Source of the DNA: CAG-411 sp045124315
Lineage (GTDB): Bacteria > Bacillota > Clostridia > Lachnospirales > Lachnospiraceae
Assembly (NCBI GenBank): GCA_045124315.1
Contig: JBGVLO010000183.1
Location: 24,539 to 88,538 of the forward strand
DNA length: 64,000 bases
Direction of reading: 5' to 3'
Below, piece after piece: positions 9,701-18,587 of this stretch. Within the stretch, counting starts at the first letter, position 1. Every line of letters starts with the position of its first letter. The notes under the pieces were generated by a model. The model saw nothing but the letters and a program-made list of their open reading frames with translations, had not been told where the DNA came from and searched no databases. A program made the translations under genes and the position numbers.

Positions 9701-10378
9701 TTTTTATACCCTAAGATCTCGTCTGCATCTACACTCTTTAATCCGCCAGGAACCACTAACTTCTCTGCTGTAGTTCCGCCAAATGCATTATATCCTACCG
9801 CTACAACATTTTTTGGTATATTAATTTCTGTAATTTTCTTATTATCATAGAATGCATATTCCTCAATTTCTGTTACATTCTTCATTTCTGGTAATTCTGA
9901 TAAATCCGTACCCCAGAATGCACCTTCACCAATCTTTGTCACGCTGTCTGGAATATTTACTTTTGATAATTTTGCCTGATGAAAGAAACAGCTCTCTGAT
10001 ATTTCTGTAATACCCTCTGCAAATTCAACTTCCTCTAAATTACCACCTGCACAGAGGGCAAACTGCTGTAACTTTTTGACATTCTCACCTACAACAATTT
10101 TTTTTCAATTTCTTTGCGCCAAAGAATGCACGAGAACCGATTTCCACAACATCTTCCGAAATCGTCAACTCTGTGGCATCACCTTCATAATAAGTCAATA
10201 CACCATCTGTAACATAAAACATTCCCTGTTCTGTTTCTAATTTTTCAGCTTCTGTACCCGCATGGATGGTCAAACCATATGGGTTTCCTCCCGCAACAGA
10301 TGCAGCTGCCATAGACGCTGCCATAAATGCTGCAAATACTTGCTTCTTCCATTTTCTGTCTCTCATCTTTTTGCTCAT
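6772..10378 (-). pseudogene. BspA-like leucine-rich-repeat surface protein, disrupted by a frameshift and an amber codon
   Basis: Reading from ATG 10378 (GGAGG nine bases upstream), a signal peptide (KQVFAAFMAASMAAASVAGG) leads into LRR_5/BspA repeats. At 10098-10105 a run of eight A (minus strand) is one base too long, so the frame ends at 10085. With seven A the repeats continue (KKIVVGENVKKLQQFALC). At 9634-9636 an in-frame TAG interrupts the same frame, probably once GAG. The frame then stays open to 6772 as 946 codons. That part holds more repeats, a Glu/Thr/Pro spacer, two InlB-type B-repeats (GYVFVGWSVASEGG, GVFEGWFTQPEGG) and the lysine-rich tail also seen at 26701 and 58586. The intact product would be about 1200 residues and is probably an adhesin. 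Two lesions argue for a pseudogene; sequencing error or slippage could explain the first. Confidence 0.85.
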
Positions 10379-10421
10379 CTTTTCAATCCTCCATTTAATA
10401 TTTGCTCTTTTGAACAAGTTC

Positions 10422-10496
10422 ATTATATTTGGAGAAAATGTACTTATTATGTTCTTATGTTGTACTTTTTTTGTACCTTTGTTGTATTTTTTTGTA
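10422..10496 (-). promoter_or_regulatory. Promoter with six phased 11-base repeats upstream of the surface-protein gene
   Basis: On the minus strand TATAAT lies at 10422-10427 with no good -35 box. Directly upstream are six near-copies of an 11-base unit of the type TACAAAAAAAG, beginning at 10496, 10486, 10475, 10464, 10453 and 10442. The spacing is 10, 11, 11, 11 and 11, one helical turn. Two such units lie upstream of the other large surface-protein gene. This looks like a multi-site operator or an intrinsically bent activator region. Confidence 0.55.
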
Positions 10497-10567
10497 CTTA
10501 TGAGATTACTATTTTTTCCTAACATTCGCTTTGACCTTACGTTCTTTGCTTATGTTGAAAATTGTGC

Positions 10568-10611
10568 AAAAAAAAAAGCAAAACCAGAATTTTTCATTTT
10601 CTGATTTTGCT
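10568..10611 (-). terminator. Terminator of the GH13 amylase gene
   Basis: On the minus strand AGCAAAATCAGAA pairs with TTCTGGTTTTGCT and is followed by about ten T. It lies about 100 bases past the amylase stop. Nothing else was seen in the rest of the 10379-10709 gap apart from the phased repeats. Confidence 0.85.
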
Positions 10612-10709
10612 CTCTTCCCTTTCTTTCTATGTCTAGTAATTTTTCAGACCTCTCTCAATTTATATCTAATTGTTGTAATATACAAGGTTCTAAATAGTTA
10701 CCTATTCAC

Positions 10710-12824
10710 TTAAATCTTCTTTAATATGGCACCGGAAAATGGTGGTAACGTTAATATCAACTGTCCACTTTCAATTTTGTACATAGTCGCATCCTGACTA
10801 TATCCGTCCGGTGTAGTCAGAATCAGGCGCATCATTTCTTCGCCATCACATATTCCAATCTGCCAAACCGGTATCTTAAAGGTAACTTCCCCTTCATTGT
10901 TATTGACAGCAGCTACCATCTTCTCATTCTGATCAAATCGTCCATAAGCAATTACATTATAAGAACCATACAAAAACTTAATGGACCCTGTTTTTAATAC
11001 CTGATGATCCTTATGGATGCGTATCAATTCTTTGTGCAACGCGATCAATTGCTGATTTTCATTGCCCCACGGATACGTACGTCGGTTATCCGGATCGGTC
11101 CAACCACAGACACCAGCCTCATCTCCATAATAAATGGTAGGGGCCCCCGGCCAGGTCATCTGAATCAGCACCGCCTCATACATTACTCCGTAATTGAGAT
11201 ATTTATTTGCCGCTTCCGGTCCCAACGAAGCAGTTCTTCCTACATAATGATTGGTTCTGGTTAAGAAACGGGAATGATCATGGTTGGATAACTCGTTCAT
11301 AGCCACCTGCAAAGACTGGGTGTTAAATCGAGTCATGTGATGACTCATAGATCCGTAAAATGCATCTACATTTCCCAGAAGATCCTGTCTCTGTTCATCA
11401 CTATGTTTCTCCATTCCGGTTAAGAACCAGGTTAACGGCTCCATAAACGCATCGTAGTTCATAACCGTATCCCACTCATCTCCCTGCAGCCAGGAAGTCG
11501 GCTCTCCATAATGCTCCGCCAAAATAATAGCATTTGGATTGGCTTCCTTTACATTCTTACGGAAGCTTTTCCAAAAATAGTGGTTGTACTCCGGAGAATG
11601 TCCCAAATCCGCAGCCACATCAAGTCTCCACCCATCTACATTGTATGGGGGAGATACCCATTTTCTAGCAATACGCATAATGTATTCAAACAGCTTTGGC
11701 GAATCTTCATAGTTTAACTTTGGCAGAGTATCATGCCCCCACCATCCATCGTAGGAATAATTGTATGGCCAAATATTCTGGTCATGAAACTTAAAGAAGG
11801 TATGATACGGACTGTCTGGCGAAATATACGCACCTTTTTCGTAGCCCTCCTGATTCTCATAAATACGTTCTCGATCCAGCCACTTGTTAAAAGATCCACA
11901 ATGGTTAAATACCCCATCCAGGATAACCTTCATACCACGCTTATGGATTTCCTCTACCAATTCTGCAAAAAATGCATTGCTGGCTTCCAAATTTTCCTTA
12001 TCTGTTACACGACAAATATACTTGCTTGCCTGGGTATTTTCTGATACACCCGGCGGCAGCACTTCTCCCTCATCTTTTACAATCTTTCCAATATGAGGGT
12101 CAATATAATCATAATCCTGAATATCATACTTATGGTTGGAAGGTGACACAAACAACGGATTAAAATAAATAACTTCCACACCAAGATCCTGTAAATAATC
12201 CAGCTTATTCATAACTCCCTGCAAATCTCCACCATAAAACTCACGCACGCCCATAGTAGCAGGGTACTTATTCCAATCGTCAACCTTTACGGTTCCTTCT
12301 CCAATATAATGATATTCATTTGTCTCTACTGTGTTGTTCTCATCACCTTTACAAAATCGATCCACATAAATCTGGTAAATAACAGCACCCTTCGCCCAGT
12401 CAGGAGTGGTAAATCCCGGCTTAATAAAGAAATTATAATAACTGTTCACCTCGCGGAAAACCCCTTTTGCATTGTAATAACATATAGTCCTTCCTGCATG
12501 GATCTCATAATAATATTCCATTCTCTGATCTGTCAACGTGACCTCTGCTTCATAGTAATCAAACAGACGATCATCATAAACCTTGCTCATCTCCAGCTTT
12601 TCCGTATTGGTAATCAAAAACACTTCATCCACATTATCTCTAGCAGTTCGTATACGAAGCTTCACATGATCATAAGGCATAGGCTCCGCTGGTGAGCGAT
12701 ACACACTTGTTCCGTCACTAAAGAGCGCATCCTGATTGAGCACTTCAGTCATGTTGTTGATATACATACGCACTTTTTCTGCTCTGGTCAACTGATCAAA
12801 ACTCAAATTTATATTTAACCCCAT
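10710..12824 (-). CDS. GH13 alpha-amylase family glycosidase (neopullulanase/maltodextrinase-like)
   Basis: 704 residues. An N-terminal beta-sandwich (about 1-140; VKLRIRTARDNVDEVFLI, FDYYEAEVTL, MEYYYEIHAG) precedes the catalytic barrel, which opens with GAVIYQIYVDRFCKGD. All four GH13 signatures are visible: VILDGVFNHCG (near 303), GWRLDVAADLGH with the nucleophile Asp (near 400), AEHYGEP with the acid/base Glu (near 436) and ELSNHDHSRF (near 515). No signal peptide is present, so it is probably cytoplasmic and acts on imported maltodextrins. The long N-terminal domain fits the cyclomaltodextrinase/neopullulanase group; exact specificity cannot be read. GGGGAGG precedes the ATG. It is transcribed alone from the promoter at 12912-12940. 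Confidence 0.93.
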   Translation of the reverse strand: MGLNINLSFDQLTRAEKVRMYINNMTEVLNQDALFSDGTSVYRSPAEPMPYDHVKLRIRTARDNVDEVFLITNTEKLEMSKVYDDRLFDYYEAEVTLTDQRMEYYYEIHAGRTICYYNAKGVFREVNSYYNFFIKPGFTTPDWAKGAVIYQIYVDRFCKGDENNTVETNEYHYIGEGTVKVDDWNKYPATMGVREFYGGDLQGVMNKLDYLQDLGVEVIYFNPLFVSPSNHKYDIQDYDYIDPHIGKIVKDEGEVLPPGVSENTQASKYICRVTDKENLEASNAFFAELVEEIHKRGMKVILDGVFNHCGSFNKWLDRERIYENQEGYEKGAYISPDSPYHTFFKFHDQNIWPYNYSYDGWWGHDTLPKLNYEDSPKLFEYIMRIARKWVSPPYNVDGWRLDVAADLGHSPEYNHYFWKSFRKNVKEANPNAIILAEHYGEPTSWLQGDEWDTVMNYDAFMEPLTWFLTGMEKHSDEQRQDLLGNVDAFYGSMSHHMTRFNTQSLQVAMNELSNHDHSRFLTRTNHYVGRTASLGPEAANKYLNYGVMYEAVLIQMTWPGAPTIYYGDEAGVCGWTDPDNRRTYPWGNENQQLIALHKELIRIHKDHQVLKTGSIKFLYGSYNVIAYGRFDQNEKMVAAVNNNEGEVTFKIPVWQIGICDGEEMMRLILTTPDGYSQDATMYKIESGQLILTLPPFSGAILKKI

Positions 12825-12911
12825 AGAAACGCCTCCCCTATATTTCTACCTATTTGTACTTATCTAAAAATCTCCCCGTACAGATTGTTCTGAATACTTT
12901 TCTTTTCTATT

Positions 12912-12940
12912 ATTTTATACTACTTCAAAAAAAGATTCAA
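12912..12940 (-). promoter_or_regulatory. Promoter of the amylase gene
   Basis: On the minus strand TTGAAT (12935-12940) and TAAAAT (12912-12917) are 17 bases apart, immediately downstream of an upstream terminator. The leader is about 80 bases. Confidence 0.6.
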
Positions 12941-12947
12941 CTATAAC

Positions 12948-13049
12948 GAAAAAGAGCGAGAAACTTCTAATGAAGTTACTCGCTCTGGAGAAGGTATTTT
13001 TGTTACTAATGGGGTGTAGCAAAAACTTTATAATGTATTGGGGTTTACG
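12948..13049 (-). ncRNA. Candidate small RNA ending in a strong terminator
   Basis: An extended -10 (TGCTATACT, box at 13056-13061) would start a minus-strand transcript near 13049. It would end about 100 bases later at a perfect terminator: AGAGCGAG-AACTTC arms at 12953-12986, then five T. No convincing reading frame exists. The alternative is that this is only the terminator of the small secreted protein gene whose stop is at 13214. Family not recognised. The remaining bases 13062-13213 hold nothing I can name. Confidence 0.35.
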
Positions 13050-13213
13050 CACATTAGTATAGCATATTCCTCCCATAAAGTGTGCACAAACTTTGTCCAT
13101 TTTTTACCTTATTTTTGGTTTTGTTGAACAATTCTCATCAAAACTTCACATTTAGCAAACATCATTTTGCCCAATAATACTGCTTTCCTAATAGCAATCC
13201 CCTAAGCGTTCTC

Positions 13214-13522
13214 TCATTCTTGTGTCTTTTCTTTAATGACATCCTCAACTGCCTTTGTAGTTTGATCTGCAACTGCCTCTGCATACTTATCTGCAGTATC
13301 CTGTGCCACACCTTTTACCTGCTTTGCAACTGCCCCCTTTACAGCATTTCCAATGCAGCCCAGATTATACTGTAAATGTGCAAAATCAAATACTTTCTCC
13401 TGAGCTGCCTCTGTTTCCACCTTCTGCGCCGTGGCAGCCTGTGGTGCAAAAATACCTCCTAAATCCATACTCAAAACTAAAAATATAACAAACGATGTAA
13501 GTAAAATTTTAATCTTTCTCAT
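13214..13522 (-). CDS. Small secreted protein under c-di-GMP riboswitch control, unknown function
   Basis: 102 residues. A signal peptide (ILLTSFVIFLVLSMDLGGIF, likely cut near APQAATA) leaves a mature peptide of about 70 residues rich in Ala, Val and Lys (GNAVKGAVAKQVKGVAQDTA), predicted helical and amphipathic, with one cysteine. GGGGGAG precedes the ATG at 13522. The upstream 530-base gap holds a c-di-GMP-I riboswitch with a terminator pointing at this gene, which suggests a role in the sessile/motile switch or surface properties. No family recognised. The frame is short but has a signal peptide, a good ribosome site and a regulatory leader. Confidence 0.7.
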   Translation of the reverse strand: MRKIKILLTSFVIFLVLSMDLGGIFAPQAATAQKVETEAAQEKVFDFAHLQYNLGCIGNAVKGAVAKQVKGVAQDTADKYAEAVADQTTKAVEDVIKEKTQE

Positions 13523-13724
13523 AAGAACTCCCCCAATCTCAAATGCATTCCAACGTTCTCAAATCCATTTTGATTTTCCAAATATAGGCTCTGAATAATC
13601 TCTTTTGTATATCCTAACCTTAAGTTCCTACGTTAATTTTACAAGATAGGAGTGATTATGCATGGCACGATAAAGCGTCCTTCTCGGAGAAATTTTACTA
13701 TACAGAAGGAACCCATCCATATAG

Positions 13725-13770
13725 AAAAAAAGCTCATCGTGCCATTACAATTAATCGCACAACGAGCTTT
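13725..13770 (-). terminator. Terminator in the expression platform of the c-di-GMP riboswitch
   Basis: On the minus strand AGCTCGTTGTGC pairs (with G-U) with GCACGATGAGCT and is followed by seven T. It begins about 25 bases after the riboswitch core. A segment further downstream (13663-13672) is complementary to its 3' arm over ten bases. Confidence 0.85.
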
Positions 13771-13794
13771 TGTAGCTTGTCTCATACCTATCAA

Positions 13795-13890
13795 TTGCAA
13801 CTGGCTGTCAAGTATTTACTGTTCATAAAAACGTAGACCCTATAGTTTTGCGTCACAGGCTTTCACCTGCTTTGCCTTTCAACATGTTGT
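13795..13890 (-). promoter_or_regulatory. c-di-GMP-I (GEMM-I) riboswitch
   Basis: Reading the minus strand, the conserved core GGCAAAGCAGGTGAAAGCCT is followed by GTGACGCAAAACTATAGGGT, then CTAC and, after a variable helix, GACAGCCAGTTGC. These match the GEMM-I consensus: a GGCAAA strand, a P1b helix capped by a GAAA tetraloop (GCAGGU/GCCUGU), GACGCAAA, the CUAUAGGGUCUA segment common in clostridial members, and the tetraloop-receptor side ACAGCCAG. A terminator follows and the first gene downstream is the small secreted protein at 13522. Ligand binding would switch termination; the direction cannot be read. Confidence 0.9.
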
Positions 13891-14055
13891 TCATGTTTTA
13901 ATTAATATTATGCTTTTTCTTATGTCGTTTGGTTACACCTTTTGTAGAAGCTTCCTTATCTACTCTTAGATTGTAACATTTTTCCCAATATATGTCACTA
14001 GATAAATAGTCCTATTTTCTAATCCTTTTTATAATATATGTCGATAAAGCTTTTT

Positions 14056-15951
14056 TTATTCCTCATTTGTCATATTTTTCTGTTCTGAAGATTCCTTGAT
14101 TTCTGCATCCTGTGTGTCTGTCACCTGTACATCTTCTTGAAATAATCCTTCAAATTCTTCTCTAGTAATTCTTTCTTTCTCTATTAATAACTTTGCACAG
14201 CTATGAAGGATATGGGTATTTTCCTCCAAAAGCTGTCTTGCCTTGTCATAACACTCATCCATAATTTTCTTTACTTCCTGATCAATAATAAGTGCAGTTT
14301 CTTCACTAAAGTTTCTGGCATGTCCCAAATCTCTTCCAAGGAACACTTCCTCATCATCTGTCTCATAGTTGATCAATCCAACCTTATCTGAGAAACCAAA
14401 TCTGGTAACCATAGCTCTGGCTTTGGCAGATGCCTGTTTAATATCCTGAGAGGCACCTGTTGTGATATCATCTAAAATAAGTTCCTCCGCAACACGTCCA
14501 CCTAATGTAACGACAATGTCCTGTAACATCTTGCCTTTTGTGAGAAACATCTCATCTTTTTCCGGCAATGGCATTGTATAACCTGCTGCACTCCCTCCGG
14601 TAGGAATGATAGAGACCATATAGACTGGTCCAACATCTGGCAACACATGAAACAAAATAGCATGTCCCGCTTCATGATAAGCAGTAATTTTCTTCTCTTC
14701 TTCCGAAATAACACGACTCTTCTTCTCTGTTCCAATTCCAACTTTAATGAAAGATTTCTTCACATCCTCCTGAACAATATATGCCCGATTCTCTCTAGCC
14801 GCACGAATAGCAGATTCATTCAAAAGATTTTCCAAGTCTGCACCAGTATATCCCGCTGTAGTCTGGGCAATATTATCCAAATCTACATCTTCACCCAATG
14901 GCTTGTTCTTTGCGTGAACATTTAAGATTTCTCTTCTTCCCTTTACATCCGGACGTCCTACTGTAACCTGTCTGTCAAATCGTCCCGGTCTTAAAATAGC
15001 AGGATCCAAAATATCCACTCGATTCGTAGCTGCCATAACAATAATTCCTTCGTTTACACTAAAACCATCCATCTCAACTAACATCTGATTCAAGGTCTGT
15101 TCTCTTTCATCATGTCCACCGCCGAGACCAGAACCTCTTCGTCTTGCTACGGCATCAATCTCATCGATAAACACAATACATGGAGCATTCTTCTTGGCAT
15201 CCTCAAATAAGTCACGCACACGAGACGCACCCACACCAACAAACATTTCCACAAAATCAGAACCTGAAATACTAAAAAATGGCACTCCGGCTTCTCCAGC
15301 CACGGCCTTTGCAAGTAATGTCTTACCTGTTCCCGGAGGGCCTACTAAAATAACACCCTTTGGAATTCTGGCTCCTACTGCAGTATACTTCTTAGGAGCC
15401 TTCAAAAAGTCTACAATTTCTTCTAATTCTTCTTTTTCTTCTGCCAACCCGGCAACATCCGTAAATCGAACGGTTGTCTCTCCTTCGCCTGTCATCTTAG
15501 CACGGCTCTTTCCAAAGTTCATGACCTTATTTCCACCGCCGCCTGCACCGGCCATCTGGCTGGACAAAAACATTAACACCATCAGAAATAATACAAGTGC
15601 AAAAATATAAGGTAGTAATGTAAGGATAATACTGGTCCCCTCTACATCTGTAACCTTGTAAATTCCCGGAGCCACTTCATCCAAAACATCCACCACATCA
15701 TTTACATCAGATACCGCATACTCTTTCGTAGCCTCATTGGTAAATTTTACGATAACCTTACCAGTAGGCACCTCATTATTCTGACGAATCACAACTGCAG
15801 AAACTTTGTCTTCCTGCACATCCGCTACTAATTTTTCTGTTCCATAGGCTTCTCCACGATTGCTCCATGCTTTCTCTGTAAAATACACTGCCAAAAACAG
15901 TAATAAGAACATGATCACGTAGAAAACTCCAACTCTCATTTGTTTCTTCAC
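14056..15951 (-). CDS. ftsH: ATP-dependent zinc metalloprotease FtsH
   Basis: 631 residues. Two N-terminal membrane helices (GVFYVIMFLLLFLAVYF and LLPYIFALVLFLMVLMFL) flank an extracytoplasmic loop. The AAA+ domain has Walker A GPPGTGKT (near 202), Walker B FIDEIDAV and the SRH ATNRVDILDPAILRPGRFD. The protease carries HEAGH (near 426). FtsH degrades misfolded membrane proteins and short-lived regulators. The GTG at 15951 has AAGGAGG eight bases upstream. It follows tilS by 70 bases, the common tilS-ftsH order, but hpt is absent between them. The C-terminal tail is acidic and short. Confidence 0.98.
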   Translation of the reverse strand: MKKQMRVGVFYVIMFLLLFLAVYFTEKAWSNRGEAYGTEKLVADVQEDKVSAVVIRQNNEVPTGKVIVKFTNEATKEYAVSDVNDVVDVLDEVAPGIYKVTDVEGTSIILTLLPYIFALVLFLMVLMFLSSQMAGAGGGGNKVMNFGKSRAKMTGEGETTVRFTDVAGLAEEKEELEEIVDFLKAPKKYTAVGARIPKGVILVGPPGTGKTLLAKAVAGEAGVPFFSISGSDFVEMFVGVGASRVRDLFEDAKKNAPCIVFIDEIDAVARRRGSGLGGGHDEREQTLNQMLVEMDGFSVNEGIIVMAATNRVDILDPAILRPGRFDRQVTVGRPDVKGRREILNVHAKNKPLGEDVDLDNIAQTTAGYTGADLENLLNESAIRAARENRAYIVQEDVKKSFIKVGIGTEKKSRVISEEEKKITAYHEAGHAILFHVLPDVGPVYMVSIIPTGGSAAGYTMPLPEKDEMFLTKGKMLQDIVVTLGGRVAEELILDDITTGASQDIKQASAKARAMVTRFGFSDKVGLINYETDDEEVFLGRDLGHARNFSEETALIIDQEVKKIMDECYDKARQLLEENTHILHSCAKLLIEKERITREEFEGLFQEDVQVTDTQDAEIKESSEQKNMTNEE

Positions 15952-16021
15952 TTTTTCTACCTCCTTAAATCTCTCACTATACCAATATATGAAAAAATCA
16001 ATCTTTTGTAAGTGTCCGTTT

Positions 16022-17503
16022 CTATTTGTTCGTCTGCACTATAATTTCCAATATTCTTTTGGTGTCTGTTCCTATATTATAGTACTCACTATTTCGGACA
16101 AACGGAATCCACATGATCTGCTCGCCCTCTGCTATGACCAATCTGTGTTCTCTCTCTCCAGCAGGTATCTTGGCATCCTTGCACACTTTATATGCACTTT
16201 TATGATGGCCAGCTTTATCAATCTGTAAAAAGTCTGTCTTTCTCATAGTCCGCACAACAACGGTATTTTCTATTTTATCATAATCAAACCATTTCGTACA
16301 GTTATTTTTCGGAATATTTGTTCTGTCTATCCCTGCTCCCTCCATGTATTCCTGCACTTCGAATATGCTTGCATACAGAAACAATCCCATTCCTTCATAT
16401 CTATATTTTTTTGTAACAATCCAACCTTCCATACATTCTTTTGGTTCGTCTATTAAATACATCTCGTGAAGAATAGGAATCATCCTGTCTTTTTCTTCTT
16501 TCTTTTCAAGATTTCTTTCAAAAACTAATTTTTCATATTCTCTACGAACCTGAATGGCATATGGCAATTCCACTCTTCTGCCTGTCTGCTTTTCCATAAG
16601 CTCTATGATACTTAATATATGCTGTTGTGTAAAATCTTTATGCGTATCTGACAAAAGTTCCAGTATTTTTTTTATGATCCATTTTTGCAAAACCACATCC
16701 TGAGTCTGTATTCCCGACAAATCAAGGCAATATCGTCCATCTTCCTTTTTCTCTACCCATTGTACGAAAGCGTTTTTCCCCATCCGTTCTAAGAATTCCT
16801 CTATTTCAGACAATTGGGATGCTGTATCTACAATATGCTCCACCGTCTTTGGATTGATTGTTTCCTTTAACATTGGAATAATCTCATTTCTTAATCGATT
16901 TCTGGTATAGATATTTTTTGCATTTGTACTGTCCTGGCAGAATCCCTGACTCCGCAGTTGCAAGTACCTTTCTATCTCTTCTCTCGTAAGAACCAGCAAC
17001 GGCCGAACGACCAATCCTCGTTTAGGCGACATACCAGTCAGTCCGGTAATACCGGTTCCCCTGCATAAATGATGCAATACGGTCTCAGCCTGATCGTTTT
17101 TATGATGGGCCACGGCAATCTTTGCACCTCCAAGAGATTTTGCCTTTTCCTCCATACATGCATAACGCATCTTCCTACCAGCTTCTTCCTCAGATATGCC
17201 CTGTTCTTTTGCAATTTTCGGAATATCTTTTTCTATTACTTCCAATGTAATATGATGCTTTTGGCAAAATTTCTCCACAAAACGCTGATCCCGAATTGCT
17301 TCCTCTCCCCGTATTTGATGATTGACATGTACTGCAAAAATTTCATATTGCTCACTCTTTTGCAACGCAAGTAAAAGAAGCATGAGACATACAGAATCAG
17401 CACCACCAGACAATCCAACAACAATCCGATCCCCTTTTTCTAAAAGTTCCTGTTGTTGTATAAATTGTCTCACTTTCTGCTCTAGTCTCATGCTTTCTTT
17501 CAC
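16022..17503 (-). CDS. tilS: tRNA(Ile)-lysidine synthase TilS
   Basis: 493 residues. The PP-loop motif VVGLSGGADSVCLMLLLLAL near residue 30 binds ATP. HVNHQIRGEEAIRDQRFVEK and HHKNDQAETVLHHLCRGTGI are TilS hallmarks, followed by the C-terminal tRNA-binding domain (FLQIDKAGHHKSAYKVCKDA, IPAGEREHRLVIAEGEQIMW). The enzyme attaches lysine to C34 of tRNA-Ile(CAU) so that it reads AUA. The GTG at 17503 is chosen because GAGAGGA lies ten bases before it; an ATG four codons on has no clear ribosome site. It lies between a carboxypeptidase gene and ftsH on the same strand. Confidence 0.96.
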   Translation of the reverse strand: MKESMRLEQKVRQFIQQQELLEKGDRIVVGLSGGADSVCLMLLLLALQKSEQYEIFAVHVNHQIRGEEAIRDQRFVEKFCQKHHITLEVIEKDIPKIAKEQGISEEEAGRKMRYACMEEKAKSLGGAKIAVAHHKNDQAETVLHHLCRGTGITGLTGMSPKRGLVVRPLLVLTREEIERYLQLRSQGFCQDSTNAKNIYTRNRLRNEIIPMLKETINPKTVEHIVDTASQLSEIEEFLERMGKNAFVQWVEKKEDGRYCLDLSGIQTQDVVLQKWIIKKILELLSDTHKDFTQQHILSIIELMEKQTGRRVELPYAIQVRREYEKLVFERNLEKKEEKDRMIPILHEMYLIDEPKECMEGWIVTKKYRYEGMGLFLYASIFEVQEYMEGAGIDRTNIPKNNCTKWFDYDKIENTVVVRTMRKTDFLQIDKAGHHKSAYKVCKDAKIPAGEREHRLVIAEGEQIMWIPFVRNSEYYNIGTDTKRILEIIVQTNK

Positions 17504-17540
17504 TTTTCTTTTTCCTCTCTTTCTATGAAAAGATTCTTAT

Positions 17541-18587
17541 TTATTTAATAAACTTATGGTACAACTCCACATGATCATAAATACAACGCCAACTGCTGGT
17601 AGAACCTGCGGTTACACATATGTAAGTATGTCCATTCTTATCCTGGGCCATACTTGCCGCACAACTTCCTGACTGGTTGACAAAACCTGTTTTTGCATAA
17701 AGGATCTCACTGTTTGTATCTTTATCCTCAATTCTTCTTAAAAACCAGTTCGAAATCAAAATTCCGTCTTTGTGCTTTTTTGTCTTTGCTGTGGTATAAG
17801 TACGAGCATTCAAAACCTTCTGGCATAGTTCATTCTCACTTGCCGCCTTCATGATCAACGCCATATCATATGGTGTACTGTAATGGTCATCCGCATATAA
17901 TCCCACACAATTGGTAAAATGTGTGGTTTCTGCTATTCCCAATTCTTCCAGTTTCTCATTCATCAACTTCACAAACTCCTCGTGGGAACCTGCCACATAA
18001 TTGGCCAGTGCAACAGCTGCATCTGCTCCGGAAGGAAGAATGGTTCCATAAAATAAATCTCTCACTGGAACGGTCTCATTTTTCGCAAACCCCACTGCAC
18101 TACAATCATTACTATAACAATAATCTGTAATATCAATTGTAATCTTTACCTTATCATCCAACTGTTCTTCTGTCACGTGCTCTGCTGCAACCAATACAGT
18201 CAGTATCTTCGTCATAGATGCCGGATACATTTGCTTCTTTGTTCCCTTTGCAGCCAGGATCTCCTTGTTATCCACATCTATCAGCACACCTTTTGAACTA
18301 ACCACTGAATTGCCAAATTTTTGTGTATTTTCAGTCTGCACTGCTTCAAAAGACCACGGCTCTTTCGTTGGTTCTGCCGTAGGTACCTGTGTAGCAGTCA
18401 CTTCTGCTGTATGCTCTACAACTCCTGTGTCCTTGGATTTTCCGCCTTTGCAGACTGCAATACCCACCACAACAGTCAAAAGAAACACACCTGCAATACT
18501 ACCTACTATTATTTTCCCGGTTCTCTTCTGTTTTTCTAGTTGATTTCTTCTACTTCGCTCACGGAAACTTTCTACTTGATCACCCAT
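17541..18587 (-). CDS. D-alanyl-D-alanine carboxypeptidase (peptidase S11)
   Basis: 348 residues. One N-terminal membrane anchor (GKIIVGSIAGVFLLTVVVGI) is followed by a Thr/Pro linker and a penicillin-binding-type serine peptidase. The three S11 motifs are visible: SMTK in MYPASMTKILTVLVAAEH, SGAD in ILPSGADAAVALANYVAG (Ala where many members have Asn, seen in other clostridial paralogues) and KTG in ILYAKTGFVNQSG. It would remove the terminal D-Ala from peptidoglycan stem peptides outside the membrane. GAGG precedes the ATG at 18587. First gene of the run leading to tilS and ftsH. Confidence 0.93.
   Translation of the reverse strand: MGDQVESFRERSRRNQLEKQKRTGKIIVGSIAGVFLLTVVVGIAVCKGGKSKDTGVVEHTAEVTATQVPTAEPTKEPWSFEAVQTENTQKFGNSVVSSKGVLIDVDNKEILAAKGTKKQMYPASMTKILTVLVAAEHVTEEQLDDKVKITIDITDYCYSNDCSAVGFAKNETVPVRDLFYGTILPSGADAAVALANYVAGSHEEFVKLMNEKLEELGIAETTHFTNCVGLYADDHYSTPYDMALIMKAASENELCQKVLNARTYTTAKTKKHKDGILISNWFLRRIEDKDTNSEILYAKTGFVNQSGSCAASMAQDKNGHTYICVTAGSTSSWRCIYDHVELYHKFIK

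Noticed and set aside
12915..13100. Minus-strand ORF of 61 codons
   Set aside because: It has no ribosome site, odd composition, and runs through the strong terminator and amylase promoter.
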